NCBI GenBank assembly: GCA_009692365.1
Contig: SHZJ01000010.1
Span: forward strand, 24,481-88,480
Reading direction: 5' to 3'
Origin: Gammaproteobacteria bacterium
GTDB taxonomy: Bacteria > Pseudomonadota > Gammaproteobacteria > Ga0077536
DNA length: 64,000 bases
Below, piece after piece: positions 37,611 to 48,186 of the stretch. Numbering within the stretch: position 1 is the first letter of the stretch; the number at the start of each line of letters is the position of its first letter. The notes under the pieces are model-generated. The model ran no database searches, was not told the origin of the DNA, and saw only the letters and a list, made by a program, of their open reading frames with translations. The position numbers and the translations under genes were made by a program.

Positions 37611-38708
37611 ATGGCCCAGCGTTTTTATCCGATTCCGGTCGCCGAAGTGCGCCACGAAGCCGACGACGCGGTGTCGGTACAACTCGCGGTGCCGGCCGAT
37701 CTCGCGGCGCGGTTTGCCTTTCTTCCCGGGCAACACCTGACCCTGCGGCGGGAGTTCGACGGGCTGGAACAGCGGCGCAGCTACTCCCTGTGCTCCGGGG
37801 TTGATACGGGCGAATGGCGGATCGGTATTCGCGCGCTGCCGGGAGGCGTTTTTTCAACTTGGGCAAATCAGGCACTGCGCCCCGGGGACATCATCGAGTG
37901 CATGCCGCCGGACGGTCTTTTTTCGCCCGTGCTGGCGAGCGTGCATGCCAAGCATTATCTACTGATTGCTGCGGGCAGCGGCATCACACCCTTGCTGTGT
38001 ATTGCGCGCTCGGTCTTGAGCCGCGAGCCGCGCAGCCAAGTCACCCTCCTCTACGGTAACCGCCGGCCGAGCACGGTGATGTTTCGCGAGGATTTGGAAG
38101 ACCTCAAAAACAGCCATCTCCGCCGCCTGTCCGTGCACCACGTGTTCTCGCGCGAAGCCCAGGAAGTGGCGCTGGCCAACGGCCGACTCGACGCGGCCAA
38201 ACTGCAGGCATTCCTCGACCAGCTCATCGCCCCGGCCAGCCTCGACGAGGTGTTTCTGTGCGGGCCCAACGCCATGCTGGATGAACTCACCGCCACCCTG
38301 CGCACGGCCGGTGTGGCGGCCGCGCACCTTCATCTCGAGCGTTTTGGGAATGATGGGGTCGCCGGCGTGCCACGCGTCGTGACAGCTGTGGGCACCGCGG
38401 CAACACCCGCCCAGACGGCAGGCGCCGAGGCGCTGGTCACGGTCATCGCCGAGGGCGCTACCCGCAGTTTGCGCTTGGCACCCGGCGGGGCCACGATCTT
38501 GGAGGCGGCGCGCGCCGCGGGCATCGACTTACCGTTTTCGTGCAAGTCGGGCGTGTGCTCCACCTGCCGCGCCAAACTGCTGGTGGGCACGGTCGAGATG
38601 CGACGAAATTTCGCGCTGATGCCCGCCGATCTGGCCGCCGGTTTTGTCCTCACCTGTCAGGCGAGGCCTACCAGCGGGCAGGTGACGGTCAGCTTCGACG
38701 ACCGCTAA
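37611..38708 (+). CDS. paaE: 1,2-phenylacetyl-CoA epoxidase reductase PaaE
   Basis: FAD/NAD-binding reductase ('RRSYSLCSG', 'GSGITPLLCIARSVL') with C-terminal 2Fe-2S ferredoxin 'CKSGVCSTCRAKLLVG...LTCQARPTSG'. Confidence 0.96.
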   Translation: MAQRFYPIPVAEVRHEADDAVSVQLAVPADLAARFAFLPGQHLTLRREFDGLEQRRSYSLCSGVDTGEWRIGIRALPGGVFSTWANQALRPGDIIECMPPDGLFSPVLASVHAKHYLLIAAGSGITPLLCIARSVLSREPRSQVTLLYGNRRPSTVMFREDLEDLKNSHLRRLSVHHVFSREAQEVALANGRLDAAKLQAFLDQLIAPASLDEVFLCGPNAMLDELTATLRTAGVAAAHLHLERFGNDGVAGVPRVVTAVGTAATPAQTAGAEALVTVIAEGATRSLRLAPGGATILEAARAAGIDLPFSCKSGVCSTCRAKLLVGTVEMRRNFALMPADLAAGFVLTCQARPTSGQVTVSFDDR

Positions 38709-38763
38709 GGCGGGCCGGCGCGCGCGGCGTATGGGTCGTGTGCGCGCCCGCCTGCCGGCGTCG

Positions 38764-39864
38764 CTAGGGCGCCGCGGGTAGCTGGTAGCCGGCTTGGGCG
38801 AGCCGGATTTTATACAGGCTGTGGCCCGAGGTAACGTAGAGCACCGTGGCCTCCTCGCCGCGGCCAAAACCCACGTTTGTGGGCAATTCCTTGCCCGTCG
38901 GGATGAACCCCCGGAGCTGTCCTTGCGGGGAGTAAATGGCGATGCCGGGGCGGCTCTCGGCCCGTAACGCCGCGTAGACATTCCCCGCGCTGTCGGCCGT
39001 TAGGCCATCGGGTCCACTGTCAGGGTGGTAGTCCACCAAGACGCGGCGGTGCGCCACGCTACCGTCGGGCGCTAAGTCAAAAGCCTGCAGCACAGGATGG
39101 CCCTGTACCGGCGGCGGCAGGTTTTTATCCTGCCGCGAAATATCGAACCAGCCGTTGTCGTTGGACACGACGTAGAGCGTTTTTTGATCCGGCGACACCA
39201 GGACCCCGTTGGACTTGCCGCCGTCGATGAGAATGCGCGTGACCTGCCCGTCGGGATCCAGACGGTACACCGCAAAGCCCGGCTGCTCGATGGGCTCGTG
39301 ACCGTAGTAGCGCGGGTCGGAGAAATAAATTCGCCCCTGCTCATCGCTGCTGAGGTCGTTGGGGGCGTTGTACGGGCGGCCCTCGTAGCGCGCGGTGAGG
39401 ATATAGCTGCGCCCGCTCTGCATATCCGTCTTGACCCGCATGCGGCCGCCGTGATCGGCCCCCAGGGCGGCAATCAGGTTGCCCTCGCGGTCGAATTTAA
39501 GGCCGTTCGACATGCCAGAGGGGCTGCGCCACACCACGGTTTTCCCGCTGTGTGGGTCGTAGCGAAGAATATTTCCCGCCTGCAGGGAATGACCGTCAGG
39601 GCCTTTGCACAAGGCGGTGAACGTGAGGTCTGAAAAATACACATAGCCATCGGGGCCGGCCGTCACCCCTTCGGTCAGGACGCACCCGGCGTCGAAAACC
39701 CGCTGCAGTTTGGCCCCTGCTGGCAGCACGGCGGGGTCGCCAGTGGGTGCCGGGAACCCGCTGTCGGTCCCGGCAAAAAAAACCTCGGCGCGGGCGCTGG
39801 TGCCGGCCCCGAGGCCCAGCCCTAGTACCAGCATGCGCAACCCTAAACGGTAGGCTTTAAACAC
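38764..39864 (-). CDS. SMP-30/gluconolactonase-like secreted beta-propeller protein
   Basis: 'GCVLTEGVTAGPDGYVYFSDLTF', 'NAPNDLSSDEQGRIYFSDPRYYG', 'PDGLTADSAGNVYAAL', N-terminal signal peptide. GTG start 39864 preferred. Confidence 0.85.
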   Translation of the reverse strand: MFKAYRLGLRMLVLGLGLGAGTSARAEVFFAGTDSGFPAPTGDPAVLPAGAKLQRVFDAGCVLTEGVTAGPDGYVYFSDLTFTALCKGPDGHSLQAGNILRYDPHSGKTVVWRSPSGMSNGLKFDREGNLIAALGADHGGRMRVKTDMQSGRSYILTARYEGRPYNAPNDLSSDEQGRIYFSDPRYYGHEPIEQPGFAVYRLDPDGQVTRILIDGGKSNGVLVSPDQKTLYVVSNDNGWFDISRQDKNLPPPVQGHPVLQAFDLAPDGSVAHRRVLVDYHPDSGPDGLTADSAGNVYAALRAESRPGIAIYSPQGQLRGFIPTGKELPTNVGFGRGEEATVLYVTSGHSLYKIRLAQAGYQLPAAP

Positions 39865-40132
39865 GGCGTGGCTCCAAGTTGGCGGGGCGGCGCATGAGTG
39901 TTTAAGCGCGCGCACCCCCCGGCGAGGTATCGAGAACTCGAAAGTCAGCGCAACACACCGGGGTTGCGAGGCACCTGCCAGCCTTTGCTGCTGTGACGGA
40001 CCCGATGAGGTCGAAATCTCGTTATCATCGCGCTGACCTGTCGGGTGCTGAGCGGCGGTGCCGTTTTGTCCTGCACATTTCAACCCTGGCGGGCGCGCGG
40101 TGCGCCCGTCAAAACAATTGGCCGGAAACCAT

Positions 40133-40996
40133 ATGCTCAGCCCCCCCTCAACCCGCTTGAACAAGTTCATCAGCGACAGCGGCATTTGCTCCCGCCGCGC
40201 CGCCGACCGCTACATCGAACTCGGCAATGTATTCGTCAACGGCAAGCGTGCGCGGGTGGGTGACGCCGTGTTTCCCGGCGCCCAAGTGAAAGTGAACGGG
40301 CAGTTGCTGGAAGCGCCCGGTGCCAACGCGCTCATTTTCATCGCGCTCAATAAACCGGTCGGCATTGTGAGCACGACGCTGGCGAGCGAGAGCCACAATA
40401 TCGTCGACCACGTTAACCATAGCGCGCGAATTTTTCCGATCGGGCGCTTGGATAAAGACTCTCAGGGTCTGATTTTTTTAACCAACAACGGCGATTTGGT
40501 GAACAAAATTTTGCGCGCCGGTAATCGGCATGAAAAAGAATATCTGGTCACCGTTAACAAACCCCTGAGCGACGAGGCGCTGGGCGCCATGGCCCAAGGG
40601 GTGCCGATGCTGGGGGTGGTGACCAAGAAGTGCAAAATTGTTAAAGAGTCGGCGTTTGTTTTTCGAATTGTTTTGCTCCAGGGCTTGAACCGGCAAATTC
40701 GCCGGATGTGCGAGTACTTCGATTATCAAGTCACTAAATTGGAGCGCATTCGGATCATGAACGTGGGGCTGAAGGGTTTGGCGCTGGGTGACTGGCGCGA
40801 TTTGACGGACGCTGAATTAACCGGCCTGTTCCAGTTGCTGGGGCATTCGACGTCAGAGGCTAAACCGGGGCGGCCAGCCGCGCCCCGAAAGCCGCGGCCG
40901 GCCCCGCCGGGCGCGCCGCGTCAAACAGCCCCGCCTCGCCAGCCCGGCCCCGGGCCGCGCGCCGCCGCGCCGGGCCGCACGCGGCGTGGCCGCTAA
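40133..40996 (+). CDS. rluF: 23S rRNA pseudouridine synthase RluF-like
   Basis: S4 domain '[33 protein letters not shown]', catalytic '[26 protein letters not shown]', '[18 protein letters not shown]'; basic Pro-rich tail. Confidence 0.94.
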   Translation: MLSPPSTRLNKFISDSGICSRRAADRYIELGNVFVNGKRARVGDAVFPGAQVKVNGQLLEAPGANALIFIALNKPVGIVSTTLASESHNIVDHVNHSARIFPIGRLDKDSQGLIFLTNNGDLVNKILRAGNRHEKEYLVTVNKPLSDEALGAMAQGVPMLGVVTKKCKIVKESAFVFRIVLLQGLNRQIRRMCEYFDYQVTKLERIRIMNVGLKGLALGDWRDLTDAELTGLFQLLGHSTSEAKPGRPAAPRKPRPAPPGAPRQTAPPRQPGPGPRAAAPGRTRRGR

Positions 40997-43900
40997 GCAG
41001 TCGCCTGAATCGCCATGGCAAGCGCGCGGGCGCCGGCAAAATCGGTCTTGCCGCTGCCGAGTTTGGGGATCTCGGCGACCCGCCGGTATGCGGCCGGAAT
41101 CGTCAGGGGGTTGGCGCCGCTGGCGGTGAGTTTGCCGCGGATCTCGTCCACCAGCGTCGTCGCGTCCGCGACCAGCAAGACCACCATTTCGCCTTTTTTG
41201 TCATCGGGCAGATTAACCGCGCACACCTCCATTTCGGGGTCGCCCAAAACCCGCCGAACTTGCTCTTCCACCGCCGTGAGGCTCACCATTTCGCCGCCAA
41301 GTTTCGCGAACCGCGAGTAGCGGTCGATGATGGTGAGGAAACCATCCTCATCGAGATGCCCCTTGTCGCCGGTTTTGTACCAACGCGTGTCGTCGATCGA
41401 CACGATGGCCAGCGCCGTACGCGCTGGGTCTTCCCAGTAACCCAACATGACCTGCGCGCCGCCGATGAGGATCAGGCCATCGCTCCCAGTGGGCAGTTCG
41501 CTCAGGGTATCCGGGTCAACAATGCGAAAACTGGTGCCGGGCAGTGGCATGCCCACGGTGCCGGGCCGCGAGCCGATTTGCACTTTCCAGAAGGTGGTGT
41601 CCAGCCGGTCGGGTAGATTGACGCTCGCCACCGGCGTGGTTTCGGTGGCCCCGTAGCCTTCCAGAATTTCGTGGCCGAAGCGGGTCTTAAAGGCCTCGCG
41701 CACATCGGGTGAGAGTTTTTCCGCGCCCGCCACCACCAGCCGCAGGGTCTCGAACATCAGCGGATGGACGCGCGTATTGCGGGCATATAAACGCAGAAAC
41801 GTGGAGGTGCCAAAGAGCACCGTGCCGCGATATTCGGCCACCGCCTTGGCCACGCCCACGGCGTCGGTGGGGTCGGGATGGCAAACCACGGGGATCCCTT
41901 CCACGAGCGGCATGAGGGTGGTGGCAGTCAGGCCAAACGCGTGGAACAGCGGCAGCGTGGCGACCAGCACGTCCTGACCCTCGGTGTTCACCATGTCAGA
42001 AATCTGCTGGATGTTGGACATGATGTTGCGGTGGGAGAGCACTACGCCTTTCGGCTGCCCTTCGCTGCCGCTGGAAAACAAAATGGCCGCCGGGCTGTTG
42101 GTGGCGACCCGTTTTATGTACAGGAGTTTTAGCGCCCAGGCGGGCAGCAGCACGGCCTGCAGCAGCGTTGTCACCCGTCGCATGGGGCTAATTTGCTTGG
42201 CTAGATCTTCCAGCGTATGCACGGTCACGCCGGCCAATAAGGCGGCGCCGTCGACCCCCTTCTGCTCGAGTCGCGCGAGAAAGCGCGAGGAGGTAAACAC
42301 CGTGCGGAGCCCCGCCTTGGCAATGGCGGCCTGCACGGCCTGCGGGCCGGCCGTGTAGTTGAGATTCACGAGCGTTTTGCCGCACATCAACACCGCCAGG
42401 TTGGCGATGGCGCCACCGATGCTGGTGGGCAGCAGCACGCCGACGTTTTGCTCGCGGCACAGATGACGGATGAAGCCGCGGATCAGAATGACGCCGGTCA
42501 GCAGACGCCAGCCGGACAGGCCGCCGCTGAGGGTGTCGGCGATCGCCATGTCGCCACGCTGGCGTTTGGCGGTGGACAGCCACGCGCTGGGCAGCGTGTT
42601 CAGGCCCTTGATGTGGCGCTCCCAAGCCTCGATCGAGAGGTCAAACACCCGCCGCTTGAGGTGTTCGGTGGTCAGCGTCAGCGGCTGCGGGGTACCGAAG
42701 GCGCAGATGATCCGCCGCCGCACGCTGGTGCCCCGCATCAGCCCAAGCCGCGGGCTGGCGCGGGAAAAACTGCTGCCCCACAAACCACGCAGGTAAAAAG
42801 GCACGATCACGCCGCGCGCGTCGAGGGTGGCTGCTTCATAGCCGCGCTTGAATTCGCCCAGGTGGCCGGTGCGACTGATCGCGCCCTCGGGAAACAGGCC
42901 CACGACTTCGCCCCCAAGGAGACACTCACGCACCTCCGCCAAGGCATCGCGGGTGCCCGTGGGGCTGATGGGAATGACGCCAAAGGAGTCCAGAAACCAC
43001 CGTAAATACCAGCGCTCGTAGAAGCCGCGGTCCATCACAAACCGGATCGGGCGGGGCGAGGCCATTTGCAAAATGGCCCAGTCGATCCACGAAATATGGT
43101 TGCCCAGCAGCAAGACGCCCCCGGTCGGCGGGATGCGCCCAAAACCGACCACCTCGATGCGATAACGCTGGGCGATGACGAGGCTAACCAGCAGACGCAC
43201 GAGTGCCTGCGGCAGGGTGAAGACCGTGTAGATGGCGCTCGCCACGGAGACGCCCAGCAGGGCGAAGAAAATGCCGCGGCTGGCCACGCCCGCCAGCGAT
43301 AGCAACGCGGTGACACCCAGCAGCGAGAGCATGAGGGCGTTCTGTAAAAAATTACTCGCGGACAGTACGGTGCCGCGCTCATGTTCGGGCGCGTTGTATT
43401 GGATGAGCGCCGTCAGCGGAATGACAAACAGCCCGCCGAAGGCACCAAAGGCCACGAACGCCAACGCTTGGGTTATCAGGTTCTCGGTGGTAGGCACCAG
43501 CAGCAGCGCGGCGCAGACGCCGGCCGCACCCAGCGGCACCAAGCCTATTTCGATGCGATCGCGTGACATCGCCCCGGCGGTCAGCGCCCCCAGCACGACC
43601 CCCAGACCGGCGCAGGCCAACAGCCCCTGCACCACGACGGTGTTGTGGAGACCCAACGTCGTTTTGGCGTATTCCGGATAGGCCGCCGTGACCACTTGGG
43701 CGATTGCCCAGAACAGCGCCAGCCCCAGCATGGCCCGCAGGGTGTCCGGCTGGTGACGCAGTTTGCCGAGGTTATCGCGCAGATAGCCGCCACGCAGATA
43801 GTGCGCGCGCTCTAGCCGCCGCGTCGGATCCCCGGGTGCGCTGCCCGGGAGCCGAAACGCCAGCGCAAATTCCAGCAGTGAGCAGCCCACCAGCCAGTAG

Positions 43901-44454
43901 CCCAGCGGGGTCAGTTTGGCCAGCACCGCCTCGCTGGTGGCGGGCACGCCGTCGGCTAAACGCTGTTCGAAGAGGATGGAAAACACGAACACCCCGGCGA
44001 GGATGGCGATGGTGGAGACCGCCTGTACCAGGCCGTTGGCACTGGTCAGGCGGGCCGCGCCCACCAGTTCTTTGATGTAGCCATACTTCGCGGGTGAATA
44101 CAGCGCCGCCTGCGCACCCAGCAGCAAGGTCATGCTAAAGGCGCTCCAGAACCAGCCCTGCGAGTAGCACAGGGTGATCAGCAGGGTGAGGACCACCGCG
44201 GCCCCGGCCGCCACGCGCATCACCTGTGGTTTGGCGTAGCGGTCGGAAAGAAAACCCGCCGGCGTAAACAACAGCAAAAACGGCAGCAGGATGAGGCCGT
44301 TGAGGATGGCGGTCAGGGTGACCTGAAGGCTGCCGTCGAACACTTTGAACACCGTGTTCTGGATCACGATTTTGTGGCCAAGGTCCACAAAGGCGTTGAG
44401 GAATACCATGGAGATGAACGCGGTGAAGCCACGCAGGTGGAACATGCGAAACAT
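40993..44454 (-). CDS. aas: trifunctional MFS (LplT-like) + acyltransferase + acyl-ACP synthetase (Aas) fusion
   Basis: 1153 aa: N-terminal MFS TMs; PlsC motif '[13 protein letters not shown]...[10 protein letters not shown]'; AMP-binding '[22 protein letters not shown]', '[15 protein letters not shown]', '[19 protein letters not shown]'. Confidence 0.94.
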   Translation of the reverse strand: MFRMFHLRGFTAFISMVFLNAFVDLGHKIVIQNTVFKVFDGSLQVTLTAILNGLILLPFLLLFTPAGFLSDRYAKPQVMRVAAGAAVVLTLLITLCYSQGWFWSAFSMTLLLGAQAALYSPAKYGYIKELVGAARLTSANGLVQAVSTIAILAGVFVFSILFEQRLADGVPATSEAVLAKLTPLGYWLVGCSLLEFALAFRLPGSAPGDPTRRLERAHYLRGGYLRDNLGKLRHQPDTLRAMLGLALFWAIAQVVTAAYPEYAKTTLGLHNTVVVQGLLACAGLGVVLGALTAGAMSRDRIEIGLVPLGAAGVCAALLLVPTTENLITQALAFVAFGAFGGLFVIPLTALIQYNAPEHERGTVLSASNFLQNALMLSLLGVTALLSLAGVASRGIFFALLGVSVASAIYTVFTLPQALVRLLVSLVIAQRYRIEVVGFGRIPPTGGVLLLGNHISWIDWAILQMASPRPIRFVMDRGFYERWYLRWFLDSFGVIPISPTGTRDALAEVRECLLGGEVVGLFPEGAISRTGHLGEFKRGYEAATLDARGVIVPFYLRGLWGSSFSRASPRLGLMRGTSVRRRIICAFGTPQPLTLTTEHLKRRVFDLSIEAWERHIKGLNTLPSAWLSTAKRQRGDMAIADTLSGGLSGWRLLTGVILIRGFIRHLCREQNVGVLLPTSIGGAIANLAVLMCGKTLVNLNYTAGPQAVQAAIAKAGLRTVFTSSRFLARLEQKGVDGAALLAGVTVHTLEDLAKQISPMRRVTTLLQAVLLPAWALKLLYIKRVATNSPAAILFSSGSEGQPKGVVLSHRNIMSNIQQISDMVNTEGQDVLVATLPLFHAFGLTATTLMPLVEGIPVVCHPDPTDAVGVAKAVAEYRGTVLFGTSTFLRLYARNTRVHPLMFETLRLVVAGAEKLSPDVREAFKTRFGHEILEGYGATETTPVASVNLPDRLDTTFWKVQIGSRPGTVGMPLPGTSFRIVDPDTLSELPTGSDGLILIGGAQVMLGYWEDPARTALAIVSIDDTRWYKTGDKGHLDEDGFLTIIDRYSRFAKLGGEMVSLTAVEEQVRRVLGDPEMEVCAVNLPDDKKGEMVVLLVADATTLVDEIRGKLTASGANPLTIPAAYRRVAEIPKLGSGKTDFAGARALAMAIQATA

Positions 44455-44469
44455 GAGGGTTTCCTTCGT

Positions 44470-45540
44470 TCAGGTCATGGTGAGGACGATTTTGCCGCTG
44501 AAGGCGCCGGTTTCCAGCAACCCATGCGCTGCTGCCGCGGCCGAGAGTGGGAAAGTGGCGGCGATACTCGGGCGCAGGTGGCCGGCCTCCGCGAGCTGCA
44601 TCACCCGCGCCATGGCCGTGTGCGGCGCGCGCGTAATGCCGAAAATGCTGAGATTGCGGCCAAATACCTCGCCCAGATTGAGGGTGGTGTGGAGGCCGCC
44701 ATGCGAGCCGATGACCACCACCCGGCCCCGCGCGGCGCAAGCGCTGAGGCTCTCGCGCCAGCTGGCGGCGCCCACTAGCTCGCAGACCACATCCGCGCCC
44801 CGCCCCTGGGTGAGCGCCAGCACCTGCTCGCTCCACGGCGTGTTGTCGGGGGCCACGATGACCTCGGCCGCGCCGGCGGCGCGCAGGGCGGCGACTTTGG
44901 CAGCACTCCGGGTGACCGCGATCACTCGCACCCCCAGCAGCCGCCCCAGATCGATCGCCGCATGCCCACAGCCGCCAGCCGCACCGGTGACCAGCAGTGT
45001 TTCGCCCGGCTTCATACCAGCTTGGTCCATGAGGCCAAACCACACGGGGCCGTAATTAACGCTGACCGCGGCCGCGGTGGTGTGCGGCAAGCCCTCGCCG
45101 TAAGAAATCAAGCGATCTGCGGGCCAGCAGAAGTACTCGGCGTAGCCACCACAGTCCGGCGTTTGCACCCCCAGCACGCGAATTTCGGCGCACGCGTTGT
45201 CGTGGCCGGCGCGGCAGTGGGTACAGTGGCCGCACGACAGATGCGAATGCGCCACCACCCGGTCGCCCACTGCCGCACCGCGCGCGTTGGCTCCCAGCGC
45301 CACCACCACCCCGGCCGGCTCGATGCCCGGCAGATGGGGTAGGACGATAGCCTTGCCGAAGAAAAAATTCGCCAGCGGCTCGCCGCCATAGGTGCCCGAG
45401 CGTAGTTCGGTGTCCATCCGGTTGATGCCGCAGGCGTGAATGCGCACCAGCGCTTCGGTGGGGCCGGGGGTGGGCACGGGGATGTCGTCTTCGCGCAGAC
45501 AGTCGGGGGGACCAAATACCGGTACGCGCATAGCCTTCAT
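44470..45540 (-). CDS. zinc-binding alcohol dehydrogenase/quinone oxidoreductase (MDR family)
   Basis: 'GDRVVAHSHLSCGHCTHCRAGHDNACAEIRVLGVQTPDCGGYAEYF', 'LLVTGAAGGCGHAAIDLGRLLGVRVIAVTRS'. Confidence 0.92.
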   Translation of the reverse strand: MKAMRVPVFGPPDCLREDDIPVPTPGPTEALVRIHACGINRMDTELRSGTYGGEPLANFFFGKAIVLPHLPGIEPAGVVVALGANARGAAVGDRVVAHSHLSCGHCTHCRAGHDNACAEIRVLGVQTPDCGGYAEYFCWPADRLISYGEGLPHTTAAAVSVNYGPVWFGLMDQAGMKPGETLLVTGAAGGCGHAAIDLGRLLGVRVIAVTRSAAKVAALRAAGAAEVIVAPDNTPWSEQVLALTQGRGADVVCELVGAASWRESLSACAARGRVVVIGSHGGLHTTLNLGEVFGRNLSIFGITRAPHTAMARVMQLAEAGHLRPSIAATFPLSAAAAAHGLLETGAFSGKIVLTMT

Positions 45541-45882
45541 GGGGTGGATCTCACGCTCAGGAGTGGAGGGGCAGGCGCTGGTATGGTAGCTGGAAAGCGC
45601 CCGTGTGCGGGTCAGCCGCAGTGCGTGGTCGCCCCTGCTGGGCTCGCGCGCACGGGGTCGGTGGGCGGGGTTGCTCGCCGCCGCCGGTCTGGTGCCGGCT
45701 TCCCAGGGATGGCTCTGGGCGGGCGCGCCGGCGGGCGCCGTGGCGGGAGCCGACTGTCCGGCTGGCAGCTTAGGCGGCTATCGAGGGCGCGTCGCGGCGC
45801 GGGTGGCTAGGCGTTGGTCGGCCCGCGCAGGTGCCAGACCCGCTGGCTCTCAGCGCCACGCGCGGCCGGCCCGCGTGCCGCT

Positions 45883-47490
45883 TTAGCGGATCCCGGCATC
45901 CGCATAGTCCTCGGGGGCGGCGAGCGCGAAGGGCCCGTCCAATGCGCGCAGGCGCACTGGGTCGCGCCCGTACAGATCGTGGCGAAACTGCGGCGCGCCA
46001 TCGGGCGCCGGGAAAGCCGTGAGGTAGACCAGCATCACCGGTACTTTGTGCGGCAGGTTCACCCGGGTGGTACGACCTTGGGCGACCACTGCTGCGATCG
46101 CCGCCTGGTTCCATTGGGAGGAGTCTTGCAGCAAGGCTTCTGCTAGTGCCAGGGGGCGCTCCACCCGGATGCAGCCTGAACTGAAGGCGCGTTCTGTTTG
46201 GGCAAAGAGTTCGCGCGCGGGGGAGTCGTGGAGATAGACCGAGTGTTGATTGGGGAACATGAACTTCACTTGACCCAGTGCGTTAGTCGGCCCCGACTTT
46301 TGGCGTAGCGTATAGGCGAAACGTTGCCAGTCGACCCGCGCCGGGTCGATGACCTTGCCCCCGCCGTCGATGACCTCGAGATTTTTCTGCTGCAGGTAGT
46401 GCCGGTCGGCCCGGATTTTCGGCAGCATGTCTTGGCGCAGGATGGTGGGCGGCACGGTCCAAGTGGGATTAAATTCTAGATACGCTATTTGCGCTCTGAA
46501 CAGCGGCGTTTGCCGGAACGGCTTACCCACAATTGCCCGTCCCGCCCAGCGCGTGGCACCTTGTTTGACATAGGCTGCTTCGAAGCCGGCGACGTTGACC
46601 ACGACGAACTCAGGCGTTAAATCGCGAAACACCCAGCGCAGACGCTCCAGATTGAGCCGCAGGGTGGCGACGCGCGCCGCCACCGGCACGTTCAGCACAG
46701 CCAGCGTTGCCGGCCCAAGCACGCCATCGGGGCTTAGCCCCTGCCGGCGCTGAAAGCTCATCACGCCCGCCGCGAGTGCCGCATCGTAGTGGTCGCCCTC
46801 ACCCCCGGCGCCCAGCAGTTTTTCGGCCCGTAGCCGCCCCCGCAGCGCGGGCACGCGGGGGTCATTCATGGCGGGTTTCAGCGTGGGCCCCGCCGCCACT
46901 GGTTGCCAGCCGCCCGGCGCTGCGATCGCGCGGTAGTCGGCGAGTGCTTGCCGCAGTCCGGTGTAGTACTGGCCGTCGGGGCGAATTTCGGCTAATGCCT
47001 TCGGGAGGTCGCCCGCCGCTAAGGTGGCGCGTATCCAGCCAACCGGGTCGATGCCATCGAGCCGGCGCGAGTAGTTCCAGTTGGGGTCTAGCACGGCCGG
47101 ATTTATTTTGCCAAAGCGCAGGCTGTAGGCGAGCCGGATCAGGGCTTCGGTGGCCAGCACATCGCGGCTGGCGGGGTCTAAGTCCCCGCGGCTGAGCGTC
47201 TTCGCGAAGTAATCTTGCGGCAACAGCCCATCCTCGGGGGCCTGGGCAATGGCGGTGTTCAACGAGGCCAAAGTAGCCGCGGTCCACAGGGGTTTTGGCG
47301 TGGCCCCATAAAGTTTGGCCACCAGCGCGGGGGCTTTGATGGCCTCGCCGGCCACCGGGTGCCCGCGGCTTAGCGCGGCCAGTTCGGCGGCGAGGTCGGC
47401 GGCAGCAGCCGGTGCCGACAGCGCGCCCAGCGCGCCGCACAGGAGTAAGTATTTCGTTCGGGGGTGGAAGAGGGTCGACGCGCGCGGCAT
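45883..47490 (-). CDS. ldtD: L,D-transpeptidase (YcbB/LdtD-like)
   Basis: PG-binding-like region 'GVMSFQRRQGLSPDGVLGPATLAVLNVP' and YkuD active site 'HSVYLHDSPARELFAQTERAFSSGCIRVERP'. ATG 47490, signal peptide. Confidence 0.92.
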   Translation of the reverse strand: MPRASTLFHPRTKYLLLCGALGALSAPAAAADLAAELAALSRGHPVAGEAIKAPALVAKLYGATPKPLWTAATLASLNTAIAQAPEDGLLPQDYFAKTLSRGDLDPASRDVLATEALIRLAYSLRFGKINPAVLDPNWNYSRRLDGIDPVGWIRATLAAGDLPKALAEIRPDGQYYTGLRQALADYRAIAAPGGWQPVAAGPTLKPAMNDPRVPALRGRLRAEKLLGAGGEGDHYDAALAAGVMSFQRRQGLSPDGVLGPATLAVLNVPVAARVATLRLNLERLRWVFRDLTPEFVVVNVAGFEAAYVKQGATRWAGRAIVGKPFRQTPLFRAQIAYLEFNPTWTVPPTILRQDMLPKIRADRHYLQQKNLEVIDGGGKVIDPARVDWQRFAYTLRQKSGPTNALGQVKFMFPNQHSVYLHDSPARELFAQTERAFSSGCIRVERPLALAEALLQDSSQWNQAAIAAVVAQGRTTRVNLPHKVPVMLVYLTAFPAPDGAPQFRHDLYGRDPVRLRALDGPFALAAPEDYADAGIR

Positions 47491-47622
47491 AAAGTAGGTC
47501 CGAAGTCGGTAAGGTCTGCTTATACTATGGGTTGTTGGGGTATTAAAGGTCGCGCAGCCCGCTATCGTGCTCGCGCCGGTCAACCCGAGCCGCCCCGCAT
47601 CCAAGTCGATAAGGATCGCCGC

Positions 47623-48174
47623 ATGACCCCACCCCCACCCGCCCCGCGGGCCTTGACCCGCCGTGCTTGGCTAGGCCTCAGCGCGGCGGTGGCGCTGACC
47701 GCAGCGCTGCCAGCGCGCACGCGCGCGCCGCCGGCGCGCAGTTTGGCCTTCAAGCATCTGCACACCGGCGAGCAACTGAGCGTCGAATTTTTTCGCGCCG
47801 GCCGCTATCAGCCCAGCGCGCTGGCCGCCATCGACCGTTTATTGCGCGACTTCCGCACCGACGAGGTCTACCCGATCGACCGCAGCCTGCTCGACCAGCT
47901 GTCCGTCATTCACCGGGCCGTGGGCAGCGATGCGCCCTTCGAAATCATTTCTGCCTACCGCTCACCTGCCACCAACCAGATGCTGCAACGTAGCTCCGCG
48001 GGCGTGGCGTCGGGCAGCCTGCACCTGCAGGGCAAAGCCATCGACATCCGGCTGGCCGACACCCGCACGCAGCACCTGCGTGAGGTGGCGCAAAAACTGG
48101 CGCTGGGCGGCGTGGGTTATTACGCCAGTTCAAACTTTGTGCACCTCGATATCGGTCGCCCGCGGCACTGGTAA
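47623..48174 (+). CDS. ycbK: DUF882/YcbK-family M15-like peptidase
   Basis: 'ALTRRAWLGLSAAVALTAALPA' (Tat-like RR), 'EIISAYRSPATNQMLQRSSAGVASGSLHLQGKAIDIRLADT...VGYYASSNFVHLDIGRPRHW'. Confidence 0.92.
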   Translation: MTPPPPAPRALTRRAWLGLSAAVALTAALPARTRAPPARSLAFKHLHTGEQLSVEFFRAGRYQPSALAAIDRLLRDFRTDEVYPIDRSLLDQLSVIHRAVGSDAPFEIISAYRSPATNQMLQRSSAGVASGSLHLQGKAIDIRLADTRTQHLREVAQKLALGGVGYYASSNFVHLDIGRPRHW

Positions 48175-48186
48175 GGCGCGCAGGCC

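Noticed and set aside
45436-45886. Plus-strand ORFs (124 aa and 93 aa) in the gap between the alcohol dehydrogenase and the L,D-transpeptidase
   Set aside because: Gly/Arg/Ala-rich with no motif; overlapping alternative frames suggest GC-driven open frames.
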